Below are positions 6,578 to 15,300 of a DNA stretch of 15,796 nt, piece by piece. A program made the position numbers and the translations under genes. The DNA lies in contig DAISYG010000048.1 in the NCBI GenBank assembly GCA_036825435.1, positions 1 through 15,796 of the forward strand, given 5' to 3'. This stretch comes from UBA931 sp036825435. GTDB lineage: Bacteria > Pseudomonadota > Gammaproteobacteria > Burkholderiales > Casimicrobiaceae. Numbering within the stretch: the stretch's first letter is position 1; the number at the start of each line of letters is the position of its first letter. Under the pieces are notes generated by a model. The model had not been told where the DNA came from, did no database searches, and worked only from the letters and a program-made list of their open reading frames with translations.

Positions 6578-7843
6578 CTAATGTTTGTCGCCGTAATCAG
6601 GCAGACGATAAATCGTCTGATAAAGCACACTCAAATCCGTGCGTTCTTCGTTATTGGCATCATGCAACGCCTGCAACGGCGCGTGCAGAAATTTATTGGT
6701 CAACCCACGCGCAAGCATTTCCAAAACTTCCGCCGGGTCTGTTCCTTTGGCGAGCAGTTTTTGCGCTCTTTCCAGTTCTTTTTGGCGCAATGCATCGTGA
6801 TGTCCGCGCAGTGCATTGATGGTCGGCACTACCGAGCGCTCTTCGAGCCAATGCAAAAAGTGATCCGCCTGTGAAGAAACCATCGCTTCCGCCTGCAACA
6901 CGGCTTCACGGCGCACCTGCAAATTACTGCGGATGATTTCAGACAAATCGTCGAGGCTGTACAAGAAAACGTCGTCGAGATCGCCAACTTCTTTTTCGAT
7001 ATCGCGCGGCACGGCAAGATCAACCATGAAAATAGGCGCATGACGACGCTTTTTGATGATGCGCTCAACCAAACCTTTACCGAGAATCGGCAGCATCGAC
7101 GCCGTGCAGGTAACGATCATGTCGAATTGTTCGAGATGATCGGGAATTTCGTTCAGCGTAATTGCCTCCGCACCCAAGCGATCCGCAAGATCACGACCAC
7201 GCTCCAGTGTGCGGTTGGCGACGATGATTTTTTTCGGATGACGAGCGGAAAAATGTGCTGCCGCGAGCTCAATCATTTCGCCCGCACCGACCAAGAGAAG
7301 ACTTTGCTCAGAAATGGAGGGGAAGATGCGCTCGGCCAGTTTCACCGCCGCCGCCGCCATCGAAATCGACGCGCTGCCGATGTCGGTGTTGGTACGCACT
7401 TCTTTCGCCACCGCGAACGTTTGTTGAAAGAGCCGATTCAGCACCAGCCCCAGCGTACCCGCTGCCTCAGCAGCACGCGCCGCCTGTTTCATCTGTCCGA
7501 GAATCTGCGGCTCGCCAAGCACCATCGAATCCAATCCACAGGCAACACGAAACGCATGCGTCACCGCCTCACCACCGCACAACGTGTAAAGGTGCGGCTC
7601 CAACGATTGATGCCGCAAACGATGCGTATCCTCAAGCCAGCAAGCGACATCTTCCGGCGCACCGCCGCGACAATACACCTCCGTGCGGTTGCACGTCGAT
7701 AAAATCGCCGCCTCGCGCACACGTTGCCCGCCCAGCAGGTCGCGCAAAGCACGACTGATAACATCCGGCGAAAACGAAACTTTTTCGCGGATATCCAGCG
7801 GAGCGGTCGTGTGATTCAGGCCGAGCGTGTAAAGGTAAGGCAT
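6578..7843 (-). CDS. hemA: Glutamyl-tRNA reductase
   Basis: HemA reduces glutamyl-tRNA(Glu) to glutamate-1-semialdehyde, the first committed step of tetrapyrrole synthesis by the C5 route. The frame is open upstream to 7987, but the product that matches the family starts at the ATG at 7841-7843 (MPYLYTLGLNHTTAPLDIRE), giving 421 residues. The catalytic cysteine is Cys51 in STCNRTEVYC. The VACGLDSMVLGEPQILGQ region, the NADPH-binding VGAGEM loop and the C-terminal dimerisation helices follow. A promoter-like pair, TTGCCG and TATAAT, ends only 9 nt ahead of this ATG, so the mRNA may be nearly leaderless. The gene is followed by an interspersed element, then prfA and prmC. Confidence 0.96.
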   Translation of the reverse strand: MPYLYTLGLNHTTAPLDIREKVSFSPDVISRALRDLLGGQRVREAAILSTCNRTEVYCRGGAPEDVACWLEDTHRLRHQSLEPHLYTLCGGEAVTHAFRVACGLDSMVLGEPQILGQMKQAARAAEAAGTLGLVLNRLFQQTFAVAKEVRTNTDIGSASISMAAAAVKLAERIFPSISEQSLLLVGAGEMIELAAAHFSARHPKKIIVANRTLERGRDLADRLGAEAITLNEIPDHLEQFDMIVTCTASMLPILGKGLVERIIKKRRHAPIFMVDLAVPRDIEKEVGDLDDVFLYSLDDLSEIIRSNLQVRREAVLQAEAMVSSQADHFLHWLEERSVVPTINALRGHHDALRQKELERAQKLLAKGTDPAEVLEMLARGLTNKFLHAPLQALHDANNEERTDLSVLYQTIYRLPDYGDKH

Positions 7844-7852
7844 AGCGGTGCG

Positions 7853-7881
7853 ATTATAAGTGCCAACAAACGAGGCGGCAA
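7853..7881 (-). promoter_or_regulatory. Candidate hemA promoter, very close to the start codon
   Basis: Read on the minus strand, TTGCCG (7881-7876), a 17-bp spacer and a perfect TATAAT (7858-7853) stand 9 nt ahead of the hemA ATG. Transcription would start at or within a few bases of the start codon. The rest of the hemA upstream region, 7882-7971, shows only a small GTTCGC/GCGAAC hairpin. Confidence 0.5.
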
Positions 7882-7971
7882 ATCGCGGATTGTATTCAAT
7901 TCTTCTGGTATGAAACGGAAATACCCGACTATTTTTATTGGATGTTCGCCGCCAACGCGAACAACCGTTTC

Positions 7972-8110
7972 GGAACCGTTGATCCACATCACGAACGCGC
8001 GCAAAACAAAGCGCGCATTTTTCAAAAATATTCCGACGAAAAAATGGAGGTCAATGAGCATTTTGAGGAGAATTCCAGCACCGTATTACTCGTGCGCCGT
8101 CATTAATCAA
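7972..8110 (+). repeat. Degraded copy of the short interspersed element
   Basis: Sequence similarity to the element runs the full length but is worn. GGAACCGTTGATCCACATC aligns with the left end GGAACCGCTGATTCATGTC, then CGCGCAAAACAAAGCG, ATTCCGACGAAAAA, and a better-kept right part (CAATGAGCATTTTGAGGAG, AATTCCAGCACCGTATTAC, GTCATTAATCA). A central segment of roughly ten bases is missing, and the last terminal bases are lost, where the T-tract of the downstream terminator begins. It occupies much of the gap between hemA and the phosphoesterase gene. Confidence 0.65.
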
Positions 8111-8138
8111 TAAAAAACGCCCCGAACACTCGGGGCGT
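8111..8138 (-). terminator. Rho-independent terminator of the phosphoesterase gene
   Basis: Read on the minus strand, ACGCCCCGA, loop GTGT and TCGGGGCGT form a 9-bp GC-rich stem (8138-8117) followed by TTTTTTA. It lies about 20 bp past the stop codon at 8160. Having its own strong terminator suggests the gene is transcribed separately from hemA. Confidence 0.9.
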
Positions 8139-8159
8139 ATCGCATTGCTTCATCCGGAT

Positions 8160-10752
8160 TTATGCCGCTTCCGGCCAAGCTTCTTCTTCATCCTCCGGTT
8201 CAATGAAATCGTCCTCTTCCTCAATCATTGGCGCAGAAAATCCGCGCTTCTGAAACGAAGCCTTATCACCCTCGATGATCGTGAATTCATCGCAGAAGAA
8301 ACCACCGACCGTACACGCCTTGACCGCAAGACGATCATCATAAGCGGTAATGACCGCAAACATGGTTGCCTCAGGCAATGCGCTGACGCTGCTGTGATTC
8401 CAGATGACATCAATCCACGGCCTACTGCTGGTGCTGGCGACCGGATAGGTTTTTTCGCCGCTGTTGCGCGTCAACAAATAAACAATGCCGTCATCAGTTG
8501 AGCTGATCAAAGTATTGTTATTGATTACGCTGGCGATATTCGGCAGGCTGTTTTGAATCGGATAGCTGCGAATATAGTTGTGATCATGCCCTTGCAGAAC
8601 CAGATCAACACCCAATTCTTCCAGCACCGGCACCAGATAACGTTTGATATTCCACATCGCCGTCTGTCGCGTGCCTGCCTCCGAAAGGTGCTTTGTGGAA
8701 CGAAACGACGATGAATTTTCCATTGCCCTCCATCGCAACTTTCTGCCGCATCCAACTCGCCTGCTTCTCAAGCTGTGCTTTGGTGGTGTAGTTCGAGTTC
8801 AGATGGAAAAATAAAACATTGCCGTAGCTGTGCGCGTAATTCAATGCAAAGTCATTATCACTGGGAACATTGAAAACCGACTCCGTATAACGAATCGTCG
8901 TTGAACTGGTGCCTTCGTGGTTACCCAACACAGGGAAAAATGCTGGTGTAGCAAGATTTGTTCCGACGGCATCAAACCAGCCGTTCCAATGCGACGTGCT
9001 GGAGGTTTCGATCATGTCACCCGTGTGAATGACGAATGCCGCATCCGGCGCATACGCCAACGCGCGTTCCAATGTATTGCCCCAGTATTTTTGATAACTG
9101 CTGGAACCACCCTGCGAATCGGCAACGTGAATAAACGAAAACGGCCGCTCGAAATCCGTCTCGAACGTATAGTAATCGCTGTAATAGGTATAAGTAATGC
9201 CGGACTTCGAGCTGCTCCACAGATTGCCAACGCGGTATTGGTACGTCGTTGTCGGCGCCAATCGGTTCGTCGATACCTTGTGAATATAATTTGATGTCGT
9301 GTATTCCGTCATTTTTCTGGACGTGCCGTATTCGGTAAACAAATGGTTGCCGTTCAAATCGTAAAACTCGACAAAAGCATCTTTCATCATGGCTGGCGTG
9401 ATCGTTTGCCAGGTAAAGTTGCGATTTGTTTTCGCATTGCCGATAAAAGCGTTGTTCAGCCCATGTGGTTCTAAATGACGCGGCTCAATGGCGGGCGTTT
9501 CGCCACGATGAAATTCAAACGAGTCAATCGGATTGACACTGTCAACTGTGTACACATCCACCTGAAGCGTATCTGCCGTCACCGTAATATTGGCATACGC
9601 CTTTTTCCCTGCTACTTTCCTTTCCGAAGATGAAGAATAATCCTTGTTGACATTGACCCATTTCGCCGAAGAAGAAATTGCCGCGTATTCATTACCCGCA
9701 CTACCCGGCGTCAAATAAAGCACGCCGTCTTTGGTCGCGAATGATGAATCACTCGGATATTCGTCCTGCTCAACCGCATTACTGATCAGATAAGAACGGA
9801 CATACGCGTTATCCTTGCCCTGAATCACGAGGCTGACGCCTTCTTCTTCAAAAGTCTGTTCCAACCTGCGTTTGATGGTCGTCGTGTTCAAGCGCGCGCC
9901 ATAGAAACTGTTGTTCATGGCAACAATCAACCATTTGTTTTCTGCCCGCGCCTGCGCCGCCTGTGCGCGCAACCATTGAATATGCTGCTCAATATTCGCG
10001 GTGCTGGTGCGGTTGGTGTTCAGCGCTAGAATCATCGCGTTTCCATAACTAACCGCATAGTTATCCGTATCAGCACCTGTGCCGGGAACATTGAAACTGT
10101 AATGAAAAAAGCGATTGGTTGAACCGGAAGCCACAGGCAACGGAACGATGGGATATTGGCTTAACGTATCTTGCGTCATCCCGAAAAAACCATCGTAACG
10201 CACAAGATTCTCGGAGCTGGCAAACGTTCCCGTATGAACAATGAAAGCAGTATCCGGAAAACGCGTGACCGCTGCGCGCAAGGTTTCGCCACCAAAATTC
10301 TGATAGATTGATGTCGTGCGGTAATGCGTATCGGCGGCAGCTATGAAGGAAAATGTTTCCGCGTTCATGGGCGCCGTAGTCAATTGCCGCACCTTGGACA
10401 TCGCTTGTGTCTGCGTATCCAATATCGCATATTGATAAACCGTACCCGGGTGCAGACCGATCAGCTCGGCACTGTGATAACCCACACGATCATATTCGAC
10501 AATGTTTGCGTAAACCGTTTGTGCAAAGCCGGGAACCAACGGGGTTCCTTGCGGCGCAAAAATGACCGTTGTTTGCGGCTGCGGTATCCGGCTGCTGGTC
10601 GTGCGCTCCGTGCGCCAATTGATATAAGCGCTGGTTTGCGCATCATTGCGCAGCACTGCGTTAACGTTAAGCGCCTGAAAATCACTGGCAAGAACGCTCA
10701 GCGGCGCAAGAAGAAAAAGTACCCAGCATGAGAAAACTCTGTGAAAAAACAT
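8160..10752 (-). pseudogene. Exported tandem metallophosphoesterase-like protein, frame broken near 8682
   Basis: Two reading frames (10752-8605 and the stretch from about 8681 to 8160) together make one protein of about 860 residues. It has a signal peptide (residues 1-22, cleavage near VLA-SDF) and two repeated units, each a fibronectin-like N-domain plus a metallophosphoesterase fold, as in purple acid phosphatase relatives. Unit 2 keeps the metal-site motifs: ADSQ (544-547), GD (578-579), GNHE (610-613) and His686, with GHDH after the frame break. Unit 1 keeps D141 but has GT, GSTN, MN and GKDN at the other four positions, so it should not bind the metal pair. The tail is strongly acidic. 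An AGAGGAT ribosome site precedes the ATG, and a terminator follows at 8111-8138. One extra base at about 8682 shifts the frame; a sequencing error or a real mutation are both possible. Confidence 0.75.
8677..8688 (-). other. Frame break inside the phosphoesterase gene
   Basis: Up to Phe690 (complement of 8683-8685) the protein reads FIVVSFHKAPF in the upstream frame. From GAG at 8681-8679 the homologous sequence (EAGTRQTAMWNIKRYLVP, then VLQGHDHNYIRS) continues in the other frame. One base too many within CCTTTCGGAGGC accounts for the shift. There is no long homopolymer and no obvious slippery heptamer, so programmed frameshifting is not suggested. Confidence 0.75.
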
Positions 10753-11097
10753 ATTGATCCTCTTTTAGCGTATTTTTTGTAGTTAGTTGGATTTTTGCCC
10801 AGCGATATTTATTTATTGGGAAAAATAATCGCGTGCAGGCAGCGTCATCTTTCAAAGCTTGCTTGTCGTTTAAGGCAGTAACCAACAAAGCAAATATGAC
10901 GGCATATACTACCATGCACTTTATGGTTATCAAGAAGCGAGGTCAAAAAAATTACGAAAAAAAATGACCTTATTGACGTTTATCTGACGTCAGAAAAAGA
11001 CAGTCTCGCGCGTTTTAAAAAATAATTAACATTTTTTGCAATCGGCTGTCGTTTTTTATCAGATTTCAGAAGCCTATGTTTCATGCTGCGAGTTGAG
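10753..11097. other. Intergenic region upstream of the phosphoesterase gene
   Basis: This is 345 bp of AT-rich sequence without a credible gene. It holds a weak minus-strand promoter candidate for the phosphoesterase gene (TTGATA, complement of 10928-10933; 16-bp spacer; TAGTAT, complement of 10906-10911). It also holds a 10-bp palindrome, CTGACGTCAG, at 10984-10993. No convincing terminator for the DUF362 gene was found in it. Confidence 0.4.
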
Positions 11098-12054
11098 TTA
11101 AGAGACGGTTTCCTCAATCAATCGATACGAGGCGTTCCCCATTCCGAGCTTTTGTGCATATTGAATCTGATAAGCGCCCGTTTTTTCTTCAATGTGATGA
11201 GTCAATGCGTTGCCTTTTTCACCTGCAGCCTTGTAAAGCAAATCAAGACTGGCTTTTTCTATTGCCACAATATCCGTGGATGCAAGAATACCGATATCAG
11301 GCATCACCGGAGGAGGTGCCGAACTATCACAATCACAACGAACGGAAAGATTATTGAGCACGCTAATATAAACGATCCGATTCTTGCGTGCTTCGGTCAA
11401 CGCGCTCGCGTATTCAATCACATGTTCAAGAAACTCTTTTCCATGCAATTGCCAGTTACCGTGTACGATACCTTTGCCGCGCTTGGAAGCAATCCCGACA
11501 CCGATGTTTTTCATCGCACCGCCAAAGCCCGCCATTGCATGTCCTTTGAAATGTGTCAACACGATGATCGAATCGTAGTTGAGAATATTCTTTCCCAAGT
11601 ACGCTTCCTTGAGATGTTTGCCATTCTTGACCGGCAGCGCGACATCACCATCCGCGTCAAGCACATCAAATTCGGCAAAAGAAAAACCATGCTCCTTGGC
11701 AACTTCTTTGTGAGAGTCGGTACTGCCACGCCGCCCGCCGTAAAGCACATTGCTGTCGCACAATGTCGCTTTGGTACGCAAACATAAATCCTTGACCAAG
11801 TCGGGCGATAGGAAGTTCTTGTTGCCAGGATCACCGACGTGAAGCTTGATCGTCGTTTTCCCGCGAACGTTATCCTTCACACGATCAAAAACCCGATTGA
11901 CGCCTTTGCTGCTGAGGTCGCGGGTGAAATAAACAGGTGTTTTTTCCTCGGCGCGTACCTCCTGCCCGAACGTCAGCGCTGGAATGTGGCCAACAATTGC
12001 TCCACCGAGCAAATATTTGATCATGTCTCTTCTTTTGCTGTTAACGCTTTTCAT
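11098..12054 (-). CDS. DUF362-family protein with Tat-like leader
   Basis: The 318-residue product belongs to the DUF362 family. It shows the family's LTHFKGHAMAGFGGAMKNIG block and the later CDCDSSAPPPVMPDIGILAS and DIVAIEKASLDL blocks. Many DUF362 proteins carry a ferredoxin-like iron-sulfur domain; this one does not, and the RCDCDS pair is its most conspicuous cysteine cluster. The N-terminus (SKRRDMIKYLLGGAIVGHIP) has twin arginines followed by a moderately hydrophobic stretch, which suggests Tat export of a folded, possibly cofactor-bearing protein. The biochemical role of the family is not settled. GGAGGAAC stands just ahead of the ATG at 12052-12054. Its neighbours are the exported phosphoesterase gene downstream and the distal end of the CRISPR array upstream; neither gives its function. 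Confidence 0.85.
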   Translation of the reverse strand: MKSVNSKRRDMIKYLLGGAIVGHIPALTFGQEVRAEEKTPVYFTRDLSSKGVNRVFDRVKDNVRGKTTIKLHVGDPGNKNFLSPDLVKDLCLRTKATLCDSNVLYGGRRGSTDSHKEVAKEHGFSFAEFDVLDADGDVALPVKNGKHLKEAYLGKNILNYDSIIVLTHFKGHAMAGFGGAMKNIGVGIASKRGKGIVHGNWQLHGKEFLEHVIEYASALTEARKNRIVYISVLNNLSVRCDCDSSAPPPVMPDIGILASTDIVAIEKASLDLLYKAAGEKGNALTHHIEEKTGAYQIQYAQKLGMGNASYRLIEETVS

Positions 12055-12118
12055 ACTGTTCCTCCAACTCGTGCCAATATTGTCGATCGTGATACCTATA
12101 CGATACAGTTCCTATTTT

Positions 12119-12212
12119 AACCACTGCTTCGTCATCTGCGCTATTTTTGTGTTGAATTACGCCCCAGCATGGGCTATGCTTCTTTTGCGAGCCGCGACGT
12201 CAGAAAGTTTCG
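12119..12212 (-). repeat. Possible relic of the short interspersed element
   Basis: AACCACTGCTTC at 12119-12130, followed by a few bases and CTGCGC, matches the end of the 4298-4440 copy. Weaker similarity continues (GTTGAATT, then GCCGCGAC and CAG-AAAGTTTC towards the far end). At about 94 bp it would be internally deleted. It lies upstream of the DUF362 start, between that gene and the CRISPR array. The remaining sequence to 12316 shows no gene and no extra repeat. Confidence 0.35.
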
Positions 12213-12316
12213 TCCAGGTGCTGACAGGTTGCCGACAACGGCAATGCGATGGAGAGTGAGGCGGCCTCCCGTGGCTCGCATTCATTTTTGTCTTGTAATC
12301 GTTCAATGAACTCTAT

Positions 12317-15300
12317 GTTCTGAGCTGCGTGTACGGCAGTCAACCCATTGGATGATGAACAATACGATACGTCAAATTTCTGAGCTGCGTGTACGGCAGT
12401 CAACCCCACACCGTTCTAACTCCTCGCGCTTGTCGTTTTCTGAGCTGCGTGTGCGGCAGTCAATGAATGTCAGGGTAAATAGGTAAACTCATACTCTTTC
12501 TGAGCTGCGTGTGCGGCAGTCAATGGCGAGATTGTGGTGTTTGATCAGGATGGTGATTTCTGAGCTGCGTGTGCGGCAGTCAATTCTGGCGCGCGAAAGA
12601 TGCGCCAACTGCAATCTTTCTGAGCTGCGTGTGCGGCAGTCAATTATTGATGTAGATCAATATTCCGTCATATCAATTTCTGAGCTGCGTGTGCGGCAGT
12701 CAATCATCGAGGCAGGCTGCGGCATCAAGGCAGGCTTTTCTGAGCTGCGTGTGCGGCAGTCAATTTCCCTGTCAAGACATCAGCGCGGCAGGAAAAGTTT
12801 CTGAGCTGCGTGTGCGGCAGTCAATAATAAGGGGATTTTCTATTTTTTGCCTTAATTCTTTCTGAGCTGCGTGTGCGGCAGTCAATCAACAGCATTCTTA
12901 CTGCTTGCACAACGCGCATTTCTGAGCTGCGTGTGCGGCAGTCAATTGTCGGTGATTCAGAAGATTGCGGAGTCAGTCTTTCTGAGCTGCGTGTGCGGCA
13001 GTCAATTATCGCGACGCTCATCTTCTGGCGGTGAAACTTTTCTGAGCTGCGTGTGCGGCAGTCAATTTTTTTGCGGCAGCCGCTTCGTCGGCGACCTTTT
13101 TCTGAGCTGCGTGTGCGGCAGTCAATTTTCCGCGCGGCAAGGTTTTGTCGGTGCCGAATTTCTGAGCTGCGTGTGCGGCAGTCAATTAACTAATACCGTC
13201 CCGTCGAATTTGACCAAATTTCTGAGCTGCGTGTGCGGCAGTCAATGCTGCCGATGCCGCTTCTGCCAACGCGCCGATTTTCTGAGCTGCGTGTGCGGCA
13301 GTCAATGACGACGTGTATAACTCGCTGGCAACGATTCTTTTCTGAGCTGCGTGTGCGGCAGTCAATAACCGCTCAAGAACCAACTGCGTGCGATAGTTTT
13401 TCTGAGCTGCGTGTGCGGCAGTCAATATTGGACAATCATCGGTCGTGTTTATCACGACTTTCTGAGCTGCGTGTGCGGCAGTCAATTTCATTTTTCCACC
13501 TCGTTTGCTTTTTCTTCTTTTCTGAGCTGCGTGTGCGGCAGTCAATCAGGGACGTTGCCAGTTGGCTTAACGCCAAATTTTCTGAGCTGCGTGTGCGGCA
13601 GTCAATCACAAACTACAAAGGCTTGCTGATTTTCGTGCTTTCTGAGCTGCGTGTGCGGCAGTCAATAACGGTGAAATAATGATCTACACGCCGACATCAT
13701 TTCTGAGCTGCGTGTGCGGCAGTCAATGGACATAATTTTTGGGGTTATCAGGGCGATGATTTCTGAGCTGCGTGTGCGGCAGTCAATTTTCTTTTTCCAC
13801 CCAAGCTTCGCCATAATCTTTTCTGAGCTGCGTGTGCGGCAGTCAATCGTTTGCGCGGTTTGCTTTGCTTCTTGAGAAATTTCTGAGCTGCGTGTGCGGC
13901 AGTCAATAATATCTGGATGGCACCGAATTTTTCATCGACTTTCTGAGCTGCGTGTGCGGCAGTCAATTGAAGTTGTGAGCATGATCGGCGAACCAGACAT
14001 TTCTGAGCTGCGTGTGCGGCAGTCAATGCTTGCCGCGCTGGAAAATCTTTTGCTTTGCATTTCTGAGCTGCGTGTGCGGCAGTCAATCGTAAACATCGTG
14101 GGGATTAAATCCATCGTTATTTCTGAGCTGCGTGTGCGGCAGTCAATTTCGACGACAGCGGCGGCGATAGCGGTTGACGTTTCTGAGCTGCGTGTGCGGC
14201 AGTCAATGATTATTTTCCCTTTGCACAATTGCGATAAATTTTCTGAGCTGCGTGTGCGGCAGTCAATTCTACGGATGTGGATTGATGAGAATTTTGATAT
14301 TTCTGAGCTGCGTGTGCGGCAGTCAATATAGGCGTCCAACGCGATGGCGAAACCAGACATTTCTGAGCTGCGTGTGCGGCAGTCAATCCGCGCGCTTCAT
14401 GTAGCAGCGCCCTTCTTGCTTTCTGAGCTGCGTGTGCGGCAGTCAATGCGTTTTACTGCGGCAACGTATCGACAGTGTTTTTCTGAGCTGCGTGTGCGGC
14501 AGTCAATCGTCGCAAACGCGGTTGACAATGCTGCGACACATTTCTGAGCTGCGTGTGCGGCAGTCAATTTTGAAAACTGCTACTACCGACCACCGGAAAA
14601 TTTCTGAGCTGCGTGTGCGGCAGTCAATTGCGCGGTGCGCGATGGTTGCGGTCCGGATGCTTTCTGAGCTGCGTGTGCGGCAGTCAATGCTTAGGACGCA
14701 TCGCGCGCGCGAGAGATATTTTTCTGAGCTGCGTGTGCGGCAGTCAATAGCGGTGATCATTTTCCCGGCGGCGGGAAAATTTTCTGAGCTGCGTGTGCGG
14801 CAGTCAATTCATGATCAAGAATGAGGTAAACGCCGCCATTTTTCTGAGCTGCGTGTGCGGCAGTCAATCTGTTTCTGACGAGTTGCGCGACTACCGAAAC
14901 TTTCTGAGCTGCGTGTGCGGCAGTCAATATGGTGTTGGTTGGACACTGATCGGTGCGGATTTTCTGAGCTGCGTGTGCGGCAGTCAATGTTTTCTTCAAC
15001 GCCTTCTACTAGATTTCTGATTTCTGAGCTGCGTGTGCGGCAGTCAATGAATTGCGCCGGAATTATGAGGCGCTGAAAAATTTCTGAGCTGCGTGTGCGG
15101 CAGTCAATCCAGCAAGCGCAGCAAAAAGCCGATGAACCAATTTCTGAGCTGCGTGTTCGGCAGTCAATGCACGTTTCCGACGTACATATTAAAGTTTTCA
15201 TTTCTGAGCTGCGTGTTCGGCAGTCAATGGATTAACGAAGAAAAAACCTGTTAAAACAGCTTTCTGAGCTGCGTGTTCGGCAGTCAATATTATATAACGG

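Noticed and set aside
7844..7987. N-terminal extension of the hemA frame up to 7987
   Set aside because: HemA proteins begin a few residues before the LGLNHTTAP motif. The extension crosses a promoter and part of a degraded repeat.
6..8112. Short conserved peptide beginning MSILRRIP in each interspersed element
   Set aside because: The peptide is conserved only because the DNA element is. There is no ribosome site, and the reading frame runs into different flanking sequence in each copy.
8525..8771. Separate small gene starting at 8771 and ending at 8160
   Set aside because: Its first 30 residues are the out-of-frame reading of the phosphoesterase gene. Only the part after about 8681 is homologous, so it is the tail of the frame-broken gene.
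10682..10933. Minus-strand frame upstream of the phosphoesterase gene with a hydrophobic start
   Set aside because: It overlaps the signal-peptide coding region in another frame, has no ribosome site, and its hydrophobic stretch is short and AT-driven.
10986..12206. GACGTCAGAAA present on both sides of the DUF362 gene (10986-10996 and 12196-12206)
   Set aside because: Only 11 bp are shared, without further similarity or a matching mobile-element structure. This is not enough to claim attachment sites or a target duplication.
14989..15048. A spacer ending in TTTCTGA directly before the repeat, which begins TTTCTGA
   Set aside because: This looks like a 7-base coincidence at the boundary. The spacer and repeat have normal length, so a slippage event is not needed.
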